64,000 bases of DNA from Olavius algarvensis associated proteobacterium Delta 3. GTDB lineage: Bacteria > Desulfobacterota > Desulfobacteria > Desulfobacterales > CAFBRK01. Made by a program: the position numbers and the translations under genes. The DNA is taken from NCBI GenBank assembly GCA_903231505.1, contig CAFBRK010000255.1:62001-126000 (forward strand). Direction: 5' to 3'. A model generated the notes under the pieces. The model had not been told where the DNA came from and ran no database searches. It worked only from the letters and a program-made list of their open reading frames with translations. Shown here piece by piece: positions 18,298 to 26,098 of this stretch (the stretch's first letter is position 1; each line of letters begins with the position of its first letter).

Positions 18298-19086
18298 ATG
18301 AGCACAACCGATAACGTTCTTTTGAAATCCGTGGACAACCAGGTCGCCGTTCTCACGTTGAATCGGCCCGATGTGATGAACTCGTTCAACTTTGCGCTTC
18401 TTCATGCCTTGCAGGCGGAAATCGAGGCCATCGACGCGGATCCGGATATCCGGGTCGTCATCATCATCGGTTCCGGCGATAAAGCCTTTTCTGCCGGGGC
18501 GGATTTGAAGGAACGCCGATCCTACACGCCCGAACAGGTCAAAGAGTTCATTTATACGATACGCAACCTGTTTACCCGTATCGAGTACATGAGAAAACCG
18601 GCGATTGCCGCTGTCAACGGCGTGGCACTGGGCGGGGGGACGGAATTGGCTATGGCGTGCGATATCCGTATCGCCGCCGGCACCGCGACCATGGGCCAGA
18701 CGGAAACCCGGCTCGCCATCATCCCGGGAGCCGGAGGCACCCAGCGCCTGCCCCGGCTGGTCGGCAAGGGCGTTGCCAAGGAGATGATATTTACAGGACG
18801 TCGCGTGGGGGCGGAGGAGGCCCTGCGGATCGGGCTTGTCAACACGGTCTGCGATCCTGAAGATCTCATGGCGGAAGCCGGAAACGTGGCCGCCATGATT
18901 TGCGAAACCGGGCCGATTGCCATCGAACAGGCAAAGTACGCCATCAACTATGGAATGGAAACAGATCTTCATACGGGCATGGCTATCGAGTCGAACGCAT
19001 ACTGGGTATGCATCCCAACGGAGGATCGAATAGAGGGGCTGGCTGCATTTAGAGAGAAGAGGAAGCCGGTATACAAAGGCAAATAA
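18298..19086 (+). CDS. Enoyl-CoA hydratase/isomerase
   Basis: 262 aa. ATG 18298 is chosen over 18286 because GGAGG (18288-18292) lies between them. Crotonase-fold signatures are present: oxyanion-hole KAFSAGADLKER, NGVALGGGTELAMACD, and IIPGAGGTQRL. Both catalytic glutamates of true hydratases seem conserved (in GQTETRLA and in VAKEMIFTG). It should hydrate crotonyl-type enoyl-CoA to 3-hydroxyacyl-CoA, completing the step missing from the leftward operon. It is divergent from tetR-icmF and shares its operator type. A methylglutaconyl-CoA hydratase role is an alternative given the HMG-CoA-lyase-like gene downstream. Confidence 0.93.
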   Translation: MSTTDNVLLKSVDNQVAVLTLNRPDVMNSFNFALLHALQAEIEAIDADPDIRVVIIIGSGDKAFSAGADLKERRSYTPEQVKEFIYTIRNLFTRIEYMRKPAIAAVNGVALGGGTELAMACDIRIAAGTATMGQTETRLAIIPGAGGTQRLPRLVGKGVAKEMIFTGRRVGAEEALRIGLVNTVCDPEDLMAEAGNVAAMICETGPIAIEQAKYAINYGMETDLHTGMAIESNAYWVCIPTEDRIEGLAAFREKRKPVYKGK

Positions 19087-19121
19087 TAGAAGAGGTTTCA
19101 AGATCCTATCTCCCATCAGAA

Positions 19122-19257
19122 GAACCGTGCCATGTTAATCCGGACCCTGAAACGCTCGGGGTCGGGATCGCTATCGGGATCGGAATCGAGACAGCACCGT
19201 CATTTTTACCGTCGATACCGATACCGAACCCGATACCGATTCCGATGAGTCCGCAAC
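19122..19257 (+). repeat. Dispersed palindromic element, copy A
   Basis: One of four related intergenic copies (others at 23529, 37358 and 47843). It contains iterated TCGGGATCGGAATCG on one side and CGATACCGATTCCGATGA on the other, which can fold into a long hairpin, and the core ATCGAGACAG. It fills most of the gap between the hydratase and the HMG-CoA-lyase-like gene. Confidence 0.8.
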
Positions 19258-19356
19258 TTTTTCATAAAAACAAGCCGACCGGCAGTGACGGAGTTCTGAC
19301 ATTTGCCATAAAACCAGACAACTTAACAAACGTACACAACAAAAAGAGGGGTTGCC

Positions 19357-20523
19357 ATGACCGAGTACGACTACTGGGAAATCTTTCCGAGGATGCCGAA
19401 AAAAGTATCCATTGGCGATATCACCATCAGGGACGGATTCCAGCATCTTGAGAAATTTGTCTCCACCCGGGCGAAGATCTACTACCTGGAGCAGTTGATA
19501 TTCGCCGGATGCCGAAACATCGAGGTGACCAACCTGGGGAATCCGTATCTCATGCCCCAGTTCGGTGATGCCGAGGAGCTTCTGAGCCATTTGAGACACG
19601 ACCGGTTCAAAAAGCGTTGCGAAAAACGGGGTATCGACTACGACGATCTGGTTCTTACCGCCATCACCATCCGTGAGCCGTCCGTGGACCGCGCCATTCG
19701 GCTTCGGGAGCAGGGGATTGGACCGGACCGGCTGCTGATGATGGTGTCCACCGAAGAGGAGCACCATTTTGCCAATTCGGGGACTACCCTGCCGGAGTAC
19801 TGGAAGGAGGCGGAGCGGAGCATCAAAAAGTGCAATGACGCCGGCATGATGATGTGCGGGACCGTCAGCACCATCTGGGGAAGCCCCATTGGCGGCGCTA
19901 CGGACATGGCTGACGCGGTAGAGTTTGCCAAACGGTGGCTGGAGATCGGCGCACACGATATCGAGCATGCGGATCATGACGGCAGCGCATCGGCGCCGGA
20001 TGTTTACCGGTATTATTCCATGGTGCTCGATGCCATTCCGAACACGGATCTCCATATCGCCCACTTCCATGAAACCAAACGGGTATCCTCGGCATCGGTT
20101 CTTGCGGCGTTGCAGGCCGGAATCACGCAGTTCGAGGCGACCCTCGGCGGTATGGGCGGCCAGCCGGCGAATTTTCTCGACGACTGCCCGGTGCCCGGGA
20201 CCGGTGAATATTACTATGACGATCCCAGTTATGTGGGACTGATCTGCCTCGAAGATCTGGTGGTGCAGATTGATGAAATGGGCATCGAACATGGCTGGGA
20301 TGTGGATCGGGTGCTTTGGCTGGGGCGCCAGATGGAACGTACCGTTGGTCATCGCCTGAGAAGCGAGGCGGCAATCAACGGCCGGACGCTGAAAGAGGGC
20401 CATCCCAAGTTTGCCCGACCGGGCCTGAAACGGCTTAAAGACAAATTGGGAGAACCGGCAGGTCAAAAGCTTCCGCCGGAGTGGGGAGAGAAGGCCGTAT
20501 TGCCTGAGCAGCACCGCCCGTAA
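19357..20523 (+). CDS. HMG-CoA lyase-like (DRE-TIM metallolyase) protein
   Basis: 388 aa. It has the N-terminal metal/catalytic motif ITIRDGFQHLEKF (family form R-D-G-x-Q), the metal-site HIAHFHETKR (family H-x-H) and the glycine loop EATLGGMGGQPANF. The family includes HMG-CoA lyase, citramalate synthase-like and 4-hydroxy-2-oxovalerate aldolase-like enzymes. HMG-CoA lyase proper has a shorter chain and G-L-G-G-C-P-Y, so this is a divergent subfamily and its product is uncertain. Its place after acyl-CoA genes suggests C-C cleavage or condensation of a branched acyl-CoA, for example in leucine degradation. Confidence 0.8.
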   Translation: MTEYDYWEIFPRMPKKVSIGDITIRDGFQHLEKFVSTRAKIYYLEQLIFAGCRNIEVTNLGNPYLMPQFGDAEELLSHLRHDRFKKRCEKRGIDYDDLVLTAITIREPSVDRAIRLREQGIGPDRLLMMVSTEEEHHFANSGTTLPEYWKEAERSIKKCNDAGMMMCGTVSTIWGSPIGGATDMADAVEFAKRWLEIGAHDIEHADHDGSASAPDVYRYYSMVLDAIPNTDLHIAHFHETKRVSSASVLAALQAGITQFEATLGGMGGQPANFLDDCPVPGTGEYYYDDPSYVGLICLEDLVVQIDEMGIEHGWDVDRVLWLGRQMERTVGHRLRSEAAINGRTLKEGHPKFARPGLKRLKDKLGEPAGQKLPPEWGEKAVLPEQHRP

Positions 20524-20570
20524 TAGAAGTGGGTTTAAAAACTTACCTCCCGCCTAAACTCTTTTGAGGT

Positions 20571-20625
20571 CAGGGTGGTTCAATCCTCGAAATATTCCAT
20601 ATATTCCTGCGGTTGAACCGCCCTG
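20571..20625. repeat. Hairpin repeat CAGGGTGGTTCAA / TTGAACCGCCCTG
   Basis: 13-bp arms with one mismatch (20571-20583 and 20613-20625) lie in the 421-bp gap after the HMG-CoA-lyase-like gene. The gap otherwise holds only an AT-rich stretch and the heptamer array; no credible gene was found. Confidence 0.5.
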
Positions 20626-20878
20626 TCCGCCTCGATCTTGGACGCGATTGAAGGTTTTGAACGTATTTCCGGTCAAGGGAACCAACACCTCCACACAAAC
20701 ATAAGCCCTTCCGGGGCCATCTGCTCCGGCGGGATTTTTTGTTTCCATGGCATGTGAAAGTTTGCCAGTGTGAGCATTTTGTTCTGTCTCGAGCGTTTTA
20801 GAATCGGTTGCATTTTTCACACTATTTATATATTGCTTGGCTTCTGTCGATTTGAGTAGGACACGTTGTCGGACCGGC

Positions 20879-20927
20879 ACCAAACACCAAACACGAAACA
20901 CGAAACACCAAACACGAAACACAAAAT
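20879..20927. repeat. Seven tandem heptamers ACSAAAC
   Basis: Seven consecutive 7-bp units (ACCAAAC, ACCAAAC, ACGAAAC, ACGAAAC, ACCAAAC, ACGAAAC, ACAAAAT) lie directly before the damaged phosphatase gene. This is a slippage-prone microsatellite-like array. Confidence 0.8.
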
Positions 20928-20944
20928 ACGACCACCAGGAACTC

Positions 20945-21404
20945 ATGAATATCCTAATTTGTTTGCACCGCCAACATTTGTCGAAGTTTTCTGGCCGAGC
21001 GGCTGTTTCTCCACGAAGCCGAACAACTTGGCCTTTCCCATGTGCAGGCGGCGTCTGCCGGCATGTCCGCCTTGTCCGGCAATCCGCCGGATCCGCGCAT
21101 GGTGGCGCATTTGATGGAAAAAAGTATTGCCATAGGGGATCATGCGTCGCGGCAGTTTGAACTGGAAGATCTGGAATGGGCGGACAAGATTCTTGTCATG
21201 TCCCCGATGCACATGCAGTATATTCATGATATCAGTCCGGAGGAGACAGATAAGGTCGATATGCTGGGTCGGTACGCCGCTGTCGGGGGCGATGATCATG
21301 AAATATTCGATCCGTTTGGCAGAACCTCTTACCATTACCGGCTGGCTATTTCACAAATTACCCTGTCCGTTCGAAACCTCGCCCGGAGTCTTCTCGCTGG
21401 GTAA
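20945..21404 (+). pseudogene. Low-molecular-weight protein tyrosine phosphatase, frameshifted near codon 4
   Basis: ATG 20945 encodes MNIL. One extra base around 20954-20957 then throws the frame. The correct continuation starts at 20958 and reads FVCTANICRSFLAERLFLHE and so on to 21404. It includes the C-x5-R loop (C-TANIC-R) and the late Asp motif FDPFGRTSYHYR, so the reading is convincingly LMW-PTP or an arsenate-reductase relative. The P-loop is also abnormal: Ala replaces the usual Gly and Phe replaces Pro after R-S. Both the frameshift and these changes suggest a decayed gene, but a base-call error cannot be excluded for the frameshift. Confidence 0.75.
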
Positions 21405-21515
21405 CCCGGACGTTCCAATATATATCCGGGTTTAACCGCATAGCGTTGAACTGTTCAGGATAATGCCGTCCAATGAGGGTTCCCATACATGGGCCCGTCT
21501 GGCTGGAGGGATGCC

Positions 21516-22547
21516 ATGAAGGCGATGGTACTGGAAGACATCTGCAGATTGTCTGAAACGCCGGAGCCGCTGCGTCTCGTTACCCTTCCGGATCCGGTTC
21601 CCGGGAACACTGAACTCCTCGTTGACATATCCCGGTGCGGCGTCTGCCACACTGAATTGGATGAAATCGAGGGACGCACACCGCCACCGAAATTTCCCGT
21701 GGTTCTCGGCCATGAGATCATCGGTCGGGTGGCGCAACTTGGCCCCGGCGCCCATCGGTTTCGTTTGGGGGACCGCGTCGGTATCGGCTGGATATACTCG
21801 GCATGCGGTTCGTGCCGTCAGTGCCGGGCGGGAAATGAAAACCTGTGTTCGCAATTCAAGGCAACCGGCAGAGACGTTCATGGGGGCTACGCGGAATGGA
21901 TGACGATCCCTGAAAGGTATGCCGTTCCGATCCCGAAGGTTTTCTCCGATTCCGAGGCCGCCCCGCTGATGTGTGCCGGAGCCATCGGATACAGATCCCT
22001 CCGCCTGGCCAATGTGTCTGACGGAATGACACTCGGGCTTACCGGGTTCGGCGCTTCGGCTCACCTGGTGCTCAAGATGGTTCGACATCGGATGCCGCAT
22101 ACGGAGGTATACGTCTTTGCCCGCAGCGGCACAGAGCGGGAGTTTGCCATTGAACTGGGTGCTGCCTGGGCCGGAGATACAACGGAAGCATCCCCGGAGA
22201 AACTCGATGCCATTATCGACACGACCCCGGTCTGGAAACCGGTTGTCGAGGCCCTCAAAAACCTCTGTCCGGGTGGGCGTCTTGTCATCAACGCGATCCG
22301 AAAGGAAGATAAAGACAAGGACTATCTCACACAAATAGATTATCCCGAGCATCTCTGGCTTGAAAAAGAGATCAAAACCGTGGCAAACGTGGCACGTCAA
22401 GACCTGACGGAATTTGTGACCCTGGCCGCCGAAATCCCCATCAAGCCGGAATTCCAGGAGTATGCGCTGGAAGACGCCAACCGGGCGTTGATGGAGCTAA
22501 AGAAGAGAAAGATCCGCGGAGCGAAGGTGCTCAGGATCGGCGAGTAA
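21516..22547 (+). CDS. Zinc-dependent alcohol dehydrogenase (MDR family)
   Basis: 343 aa. Start ATG 21516 follows GGAGGG; the upstream ATG 21489 lacks a site. Zinc-enzyme motifs are present: catalytic-zinc CGVCHTE and GHEIIGRV, and a structural-zinc cluster with four cysteines (CGSCRQCRAGNENLC). The dinucleotide-binding segment LGLTGFGASAHLVLKM matches the G-x-G-x-x-A/G form used by AdhA-like enzymes. It should oxidise or reduce an alcohol/aldehyde pair with NAD(P). It lies 25 bp before a PanE-like reductase, suggesting one transcript. Confidence 0.92.
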   Translation: MKAMVLEDICRLSETPEPLRLVTLPDPVPGNTELLVDISRCGVCHTELDEIEGRTPPPKFPVVLGHEIIGRVAQLGPGAHRFRLGDRVGIGWIYSACGSCRQCRAGNENLCSQFKATGRDVHGGYAEWMTIPERYAVPIPKVFSDSEAAPLMCAGAIGYRSLRLANVSDGMTLGLTGFGASAHLVLKMVRHRMPHTEVYVFARSGTEREFAIELGAAWAGDTTEASPEKLDAIIDTTPVWKPVVEALKNLCPGGRLVINAIRKEDKDKDYLTQIDYPEHLWLEKEIKTVANVARQDLTEFVTLAAEIPIKPEFQEYALEDANRALMELKKRKIRGAKVLRIGE

Positions 22548-22572
22548 CCGTCCAATTTTTGATGAACACCTG

Positions 22573-23496
22573 ATGGACATTCGAAACATTTCCATAATCG
22601 GGGCCGGCGCCATGGGGGCTGCCTATGCCGCCATGTTTTCCGAGGCAGAGGGGTTTTCGGTATCCTTCGCGGCGCGCGGCAATCGACACCGCCGGCTCAG
22701 CCAGGGGGCCCTTCGCATCAACGGCAAATCCTATGGTATTCCGGTAATTCACCCGGATAAGATTGCGGAACCGGCCGATCTTATCCTCGTGGCGCTGAAG
22801 CACCATCATCTGCCCGAAGCTCTGCCCGATATCCAATCTCTATGCGGCAGCGAGACCACGATCCTCTCTGTCATGAACGGTCTTGAGAGCGAGGAGATTA
22901 TCGGAGGGGTTTGCGGTCCGGAAAAAATGGTCTATGCCATCGCCGTTGGTATCGATGCCCTCCGGGAAGGAGATCGGTTTACGTATGCCAGTCCTGGCAG
23001 GATCGTTTTCGGGCCCGGGCCTCAGACCGGCAACCATAAACGGGTAGAACGCCTCAAGGCGACGCTTGACCGGGCCGGTATCCCCCATGAGGTGCCGGAA
23101 GACATGAGCCGGGCCATGTGGTGGAAGTTCATGATCAATGTCGGGATCAATCAGGCCTCGGCCGTGTTGCGGGCCCCCTACGGTGTCTTTCAATCCTCGT
23201 CGGATGCCCGGGCGTTGATGAAAGCCCTGATGCAGGAGGTCATCTCACTCGCCCAGGCCGTCAATATCCGGCTCACCCCCAACGACCTGGACGAATGGTT
23301 TAGCATCCTCAGCGAATTGTCTCCATCGGGAAAAACGTCCATGCTCCAGGACGTCGAGGCCGGGAGAAAAACCGAGGTGGAAATTTTCGCCGGCAAAGTT
23401 GTCGCCATGGGAGAAGAGGTTCATGTGCCAACGCCGGTCAATGAAACCGTGTTTCACATCATCAAGGTGATCGAAGGCAGAAACGATCCGGCTTAA
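22573..23496 (+). CDS. panE: Ketopantoate reductase-family protein (2-dehydropantoate 2-reductase)
   Basis: 307 aa. The N-terminal NADP site is ISIIGAGAMGAAYAAMF. The family's NALKHHH-type loop appears as LVALKHHHLP (catalytic-Lys region), with WWKFMINVGINQASAVLRAPYG in the helical C-terminal domain. The canonical role is NADPH reduction of ketopantoate to pantoate for CoA synthesis. Many ApbA/PanE-fold proteins act on other 2-oxo acids, so the exact substrate is open. It follows the alcohol dehydrogenase closely, and repeat copy B lies just after it. Confidence 0.82.
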   Translation: MDIRNISIIGAGAMGAAYAAMFSEAEGFSVSFAARGNRHRRLSQGALRINGKSYGIPVIHPDKIAEPADLILVALKHHHLPEALPDIQSLCGSETTILSVMNGLESEEIIGGVCGPEKMVYAIAVGIDALREGDRFTYASPGRIVFGPGPQTGNHKRVERLKATLDRAGIPHEVPEDMSRAMWWKFMINVGINQASAVLRAPYGVFQSSSDARALMKALMQEVISLAQAVNIRLTPNDLDEWFSILSELSPSGKTSMLQDVEAGRKTEVEIFAGKVVAMGEEVHVPTPVNETVFHIIKVIEGRNDPA

Positions 23497-23528
23497 TCTC
23501 TTTTGCTTTGTCGTTTCCTGACCGTACC

Positions 23529-23665
23529 CCGTGACCCGGGAATTCAGCCCTGGACATGCTCGGCGTCGGGGTCGCTATCGGAATCGGAATCGAAACAGGC
23601 TGGCCATCTGGGCCCGATACCGATCCCGATCCCGAACCCGATCCCGATACCGATGATTCCGCCCA
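23529..23665 (+). repeat. Dispersed palindromic element, copy B
   Basis: It has the same layout as copy A: CTCGGCGTCGGGGTCGCTAT, then an ATCGGAATCGGAATCGAAACAG-type core (in part), then alternating GATCCCGAT/GATACCGAT units ending in CCGATGATTCCGC. It occupies the gap between panE and the arginine decarboxylase gene. Confidence 0.82.
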
Positions 23666-23689
23666 ACAACCATCCCGGAGGACAGGCCC

Positions 23690-24235
23690 ATGTATGTACC
23701 CCGGCACCTGTTTTTTACCAAAGGCATCGGCATTGACAAGGAAAAGCTGTCCTCCTTCGAGATTGCCCTGCGAAGTGCACGCATCGCCCACCTGAACATC
23801 GTTTCCGTGTCATCCATTTACCCGCCCAACTGCCGGATCATCGACATTGATCAAGGGCTTGAAATGCTGGAACCGGGGGAAATCACCCACTGTGTCATCG
23901 CCAAAGAGCAGAGCAACGAGCCGGGGCGGCGGCTTGTGGCGGCAGTGGGTCTTGCCCTGCCGTCGGAAACGGGCCACTACGGCTACCTGTCCGAACACCA
24001 CGGGTTCGGCCAGACCCAGACTGAGGCAGGTGAATATGCCGAGGATCTGGCGGCTTCGATGCTGGCCAATACCCTCGGGATTAATTTTGATCCGGATAAA
24101 CACTATGACGAGCGCCGCGAGGTATACGATATGAGCGGAAAGGTTGTCGAGTCGGATCACTTCGCCCAGGCAACCCTGGGGTCGGAAGGCGGCCTCTGGA
24201 CAACCGTGCTTGCAGCGGCCGTGTTTGTGAAATAG
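23690..24235 (+). CDS. Pyruvoyl-dependent arginine decarboxylase
   Basis: 181 aa. The self-processing site is visible: VSVSSIYPP, where cleavage between Ser41 and Ser42 would turn Ser42 into the pyruvoyl cofactor. GRRLVAAVGLALPSE, YGYLSEHHGFGQT and the closing GGLWTTVLAAAVFVK are typical of the PvlArgDC family. It converts arginine to agmatine and CO2. The agmatinase gene starts 36 bp downstream, so the two together make putrescine. Length matches bacterial members (about 160-195 aa). Confidence 0.93.
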   Translation: MYVPRHLFFTKGIGIDKEKLSSFEIALRSARIAHLNIVSVSSIYPPNCRIIDIDQGLEMLEPGEITHCVIAKEQSNEPGRRLVAAVGLALPSETGHYGYLSEHHGFGQTQTEAGEYAEDLAASMLANTLGINFDPDKHYDERREVYDMSGKVVESDHFAQATLGSEGGLWTTVLAAAVFVK

Positions 24236-24271
24236 TAAAAATTTGCACAGCAGGTTTTTACGTGGAAACAG

Positions 24272-25219
24272 ATGATAGATAAACGCAGCCTTCACTTTGG
24301 GGGGGTCGATGTGCCGGATGTGGGATTCGAAGCGGCCCGGATCGTCATACTCCCGCTACCCTATGAACGGGCGCCATCTTATGGCACTGGAAGTCAAGAG
24401 GGACCCGAATACCTTCTTCAGGCGTCGGCCCAACTCGAAAGATTAGACGAAGAGACACTCATCGATTGGACGACGCTGGGTCTGCATACCCGAACACCGC
24501 CATTTCTCTCCCATGATCCGCAGACCGCCGTCGACCAGATTCACACCCAGGCCCGGAAGGTCCTGGAAACGGGAAAATTTCTTCTCTCTCTGGGCGGGGA
24601 TCATGCGGTGTCCATCGGCTTGGTTCGTGCCGCCGCAGAGATATATGAAAATCTGGGGGTCCTTCAAATAGACGCCCACGCCGATCTTCGAAACGAATGG
24701 AACGGCAGCCGATTCAATCATGCCTGCGCGATGCGCCGGGTCGTCGAGATGGTGCGGGGAGACGTCGTCCCGGTTGGGATCCGCTCGTTCTCTCCGGAGG
24801 ATTACGAGGTCATGCAACATTGCGGACTCCATCCGGTGTATGCTCATGAGATCGACCCCCTCGACGATACATGGATCGATCGAGTCATCGACCGGCTCCC
24901 GGAGACGGTCTACCTGACGCTCGATCTGGACGGTTTGGATCCGTCGGTGATCCCGGGTACCGGAACGCCGGAGCCCGGAGGGCTTTCCTATCGTCAGGCG
25001 GTGCGGCTGATTCAGCGTCTCGGAAGGGATCGCCGTGTGGTGGCGTCGGATATTACCGAACTGGCTAAAATCGAGGGGACCCAGGTGTCCGAGCTTGCGG
25101 CTGCGAAACTGGCAACCAAGATGATGGTGAACTTTGCAGGCAGTCAGGTGTCCGAAGACACGGCAGTCAAGCCGGCGGCCAAGAGCAATGGTATGTCGCA
25201 GGAATATGTTTTAATTTGA
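24272..25219 (+). CDS. speB: Agmatinase
   Basis: 315 aa. The arginase/ureohydrolase manganese motifs are complete: SLGGDHAVS, LQIDAHADLR with FNHACAMRR, and LTLDLDGLDPSVIPGTGTPE. It should hydrolyse agmatine to putrescine and urea, using the product of the gene upstream. The C-terminal tail is longer than usual and seems to repeat the preceding segment (GTQVSELAAAKLATK, then GSQVSEDTAVKPAAK), which suggests a small internal duplication. No urease genes are in the window. Confidence 0.92.
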   Translation: MIDKRSLHFGGVDVPDVGFEAARIVILPLPYERAPSYGTGSQEGPEYLLQASAQLERLDEETLIDWTTLGLHTRTPPFLSHDPQTAVDQIHTQARKVLETGKFLLSLGGDHAVSIGLVRAAAEIYENLGVLQIDAHADLRNEWNGSRFNHACAMRRVVEMVRGDVVPVGIRSFSPEDYEVMQHCGLHPVYAHEIDPLDDTWIDRVIDRLPETVYLTLDLDGLDPSVIPGTGTPEPGGLSYRQAVRLIQRLGRDRRVVASDITELAKIEGTQVSELAAAKLATKMMVNFAGSQVSEDTAVKPAAKSNGMSQEYVLI

Positions 25220-25314
25220 CTCCACTGGCCTTGTTGGATACCTTTTGCGTATAGTGGATAAATTTGAATCCCCTCGCACCAATCACTCTCTTTCAAACGA
25301 AGGGAAGGGGCCGT

Positions 25315-25742
25315 ATGTCACGGTATCTTTTTCTTTCATGCCTGTGTCTGTTCATTTTCATCGCTACCGCTGCGGCAGAGAGCACTCCCGGTCGGCAAGG
25401 CCCAGGTATGACGGAAACGGTTCCGGTCATGGACATCGTCCAAGAGATTGTCGACCGCATATTGATATCGGATTCCAGCCTTAGCGGGAAGAACGAAGTC
25501 CGTTTTATGCTCAAGGATTCCCTTCTCCCGGGACTGAAGTCAGGGTTATAAAAGAGGCGGGGAAAATCCATGTCAGCTTTGTGACATCGTCCGATGATTC
25601 CCTGCATCAGATTTCAGCAAACGGGTCGACTCTACAGAAAGAACTTCAAAAGCGGCTAAATTACCCTGTTTTTGTGGTCCTGCAGACGGCCGAGCAGGAT
25701 TTCGGCCCGGAGCTTCCACGAGGTCAGAGAAAGCAGCCATAA
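25315..25742 (+). pseudogene. Secreted HrpP/FliK C-domain-like protein, frameshifted
   Basis: ATG 25315 starts a good signal peptide (MSRYLFLSCLCLFIFIATAAAE). The frame then runs MDIVQEIVDRILI, NEVRFMLKDSLLPG and stops at 25551. If one base is restored near 25538, the sequence continues TEVRVIKEAGKIHVSFVTSS and then ELQKRLNYPVFVVL to a stop at 25742. That whole resembles the C-terminal domain of type III secretion HrpP/FliK hook-length proteins (E-V-R-x-x-L, then a V-x-F strand and a helix). No other secretion genes are nearby, so it looks like a decayed relic. The family assignment is tentative. Confidence 0.55.
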
Positions 25743-25840
25743 CATAGCGGACCACCTCAGAGTTTGGACAGAAGATCCCTCGCGATCCTGCCTGCCGGTA
25801 CTTGCGTTAATGACGGTTAACTTTCTACACCCACCTTCCG

Positions 25841-26098
25841 TCAGGTTTGATGCTTCGCCACATCCAGCCGGCACCATGCATACAGTGCATCGTACACTTC
25901 GAACTGGCGATGGATGTTTTCGAGATCCTCAGGATAGCGCAGGCCGTAGCCCGCCGCAATCGCCTCGAACCCGGCTGCCAGCGGATCGGCCTCCAGGTGG
26001 TCGGTGTCTGCGGCGTTAATAATATTGGCCATGCGCAACAATACTTTGTCGGTTAACCCATACTCTTTGATGATGACATCAAAGGTGCACCATTCATC
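25841..26098 (-). pseudogene. C-terminal fragment of a ChrB-type (chromate resistance) protein
   Basis: The frame immediately after the radical SAM gene's UAA stop reads CTFDVIIKEYG, MANIINAADTDHLEADP, AAGFEAIAAGYGLRYPEDL and VYDALYAWCR. These segments are typical of the ChrB C-terminal domain. The fragment has about 85 codons and no convincing start or ribosome site. It is in the same frame as the radical SAM ORF, separated only by one TAA. The N-terminal part of ChrB and a ChrA transporter are absent, so it is probably a truncated remnant. Confidence 0.6.

Noticed and set aside
19171..20514. 447-codon minus-strand ORF antisense to the HMG-CoA-lyase-like gene
   Set aside because: The opposite strand carries the real metallolyase; this frame has no recognisable motifs.
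20554..20946. 130-codon minus-strand ORF upstream of the damaged phosphatase
   Set aside because: Its N-terminus is made of the heptamer array and its middle of palindromic repeat DNA; no family resemblance.
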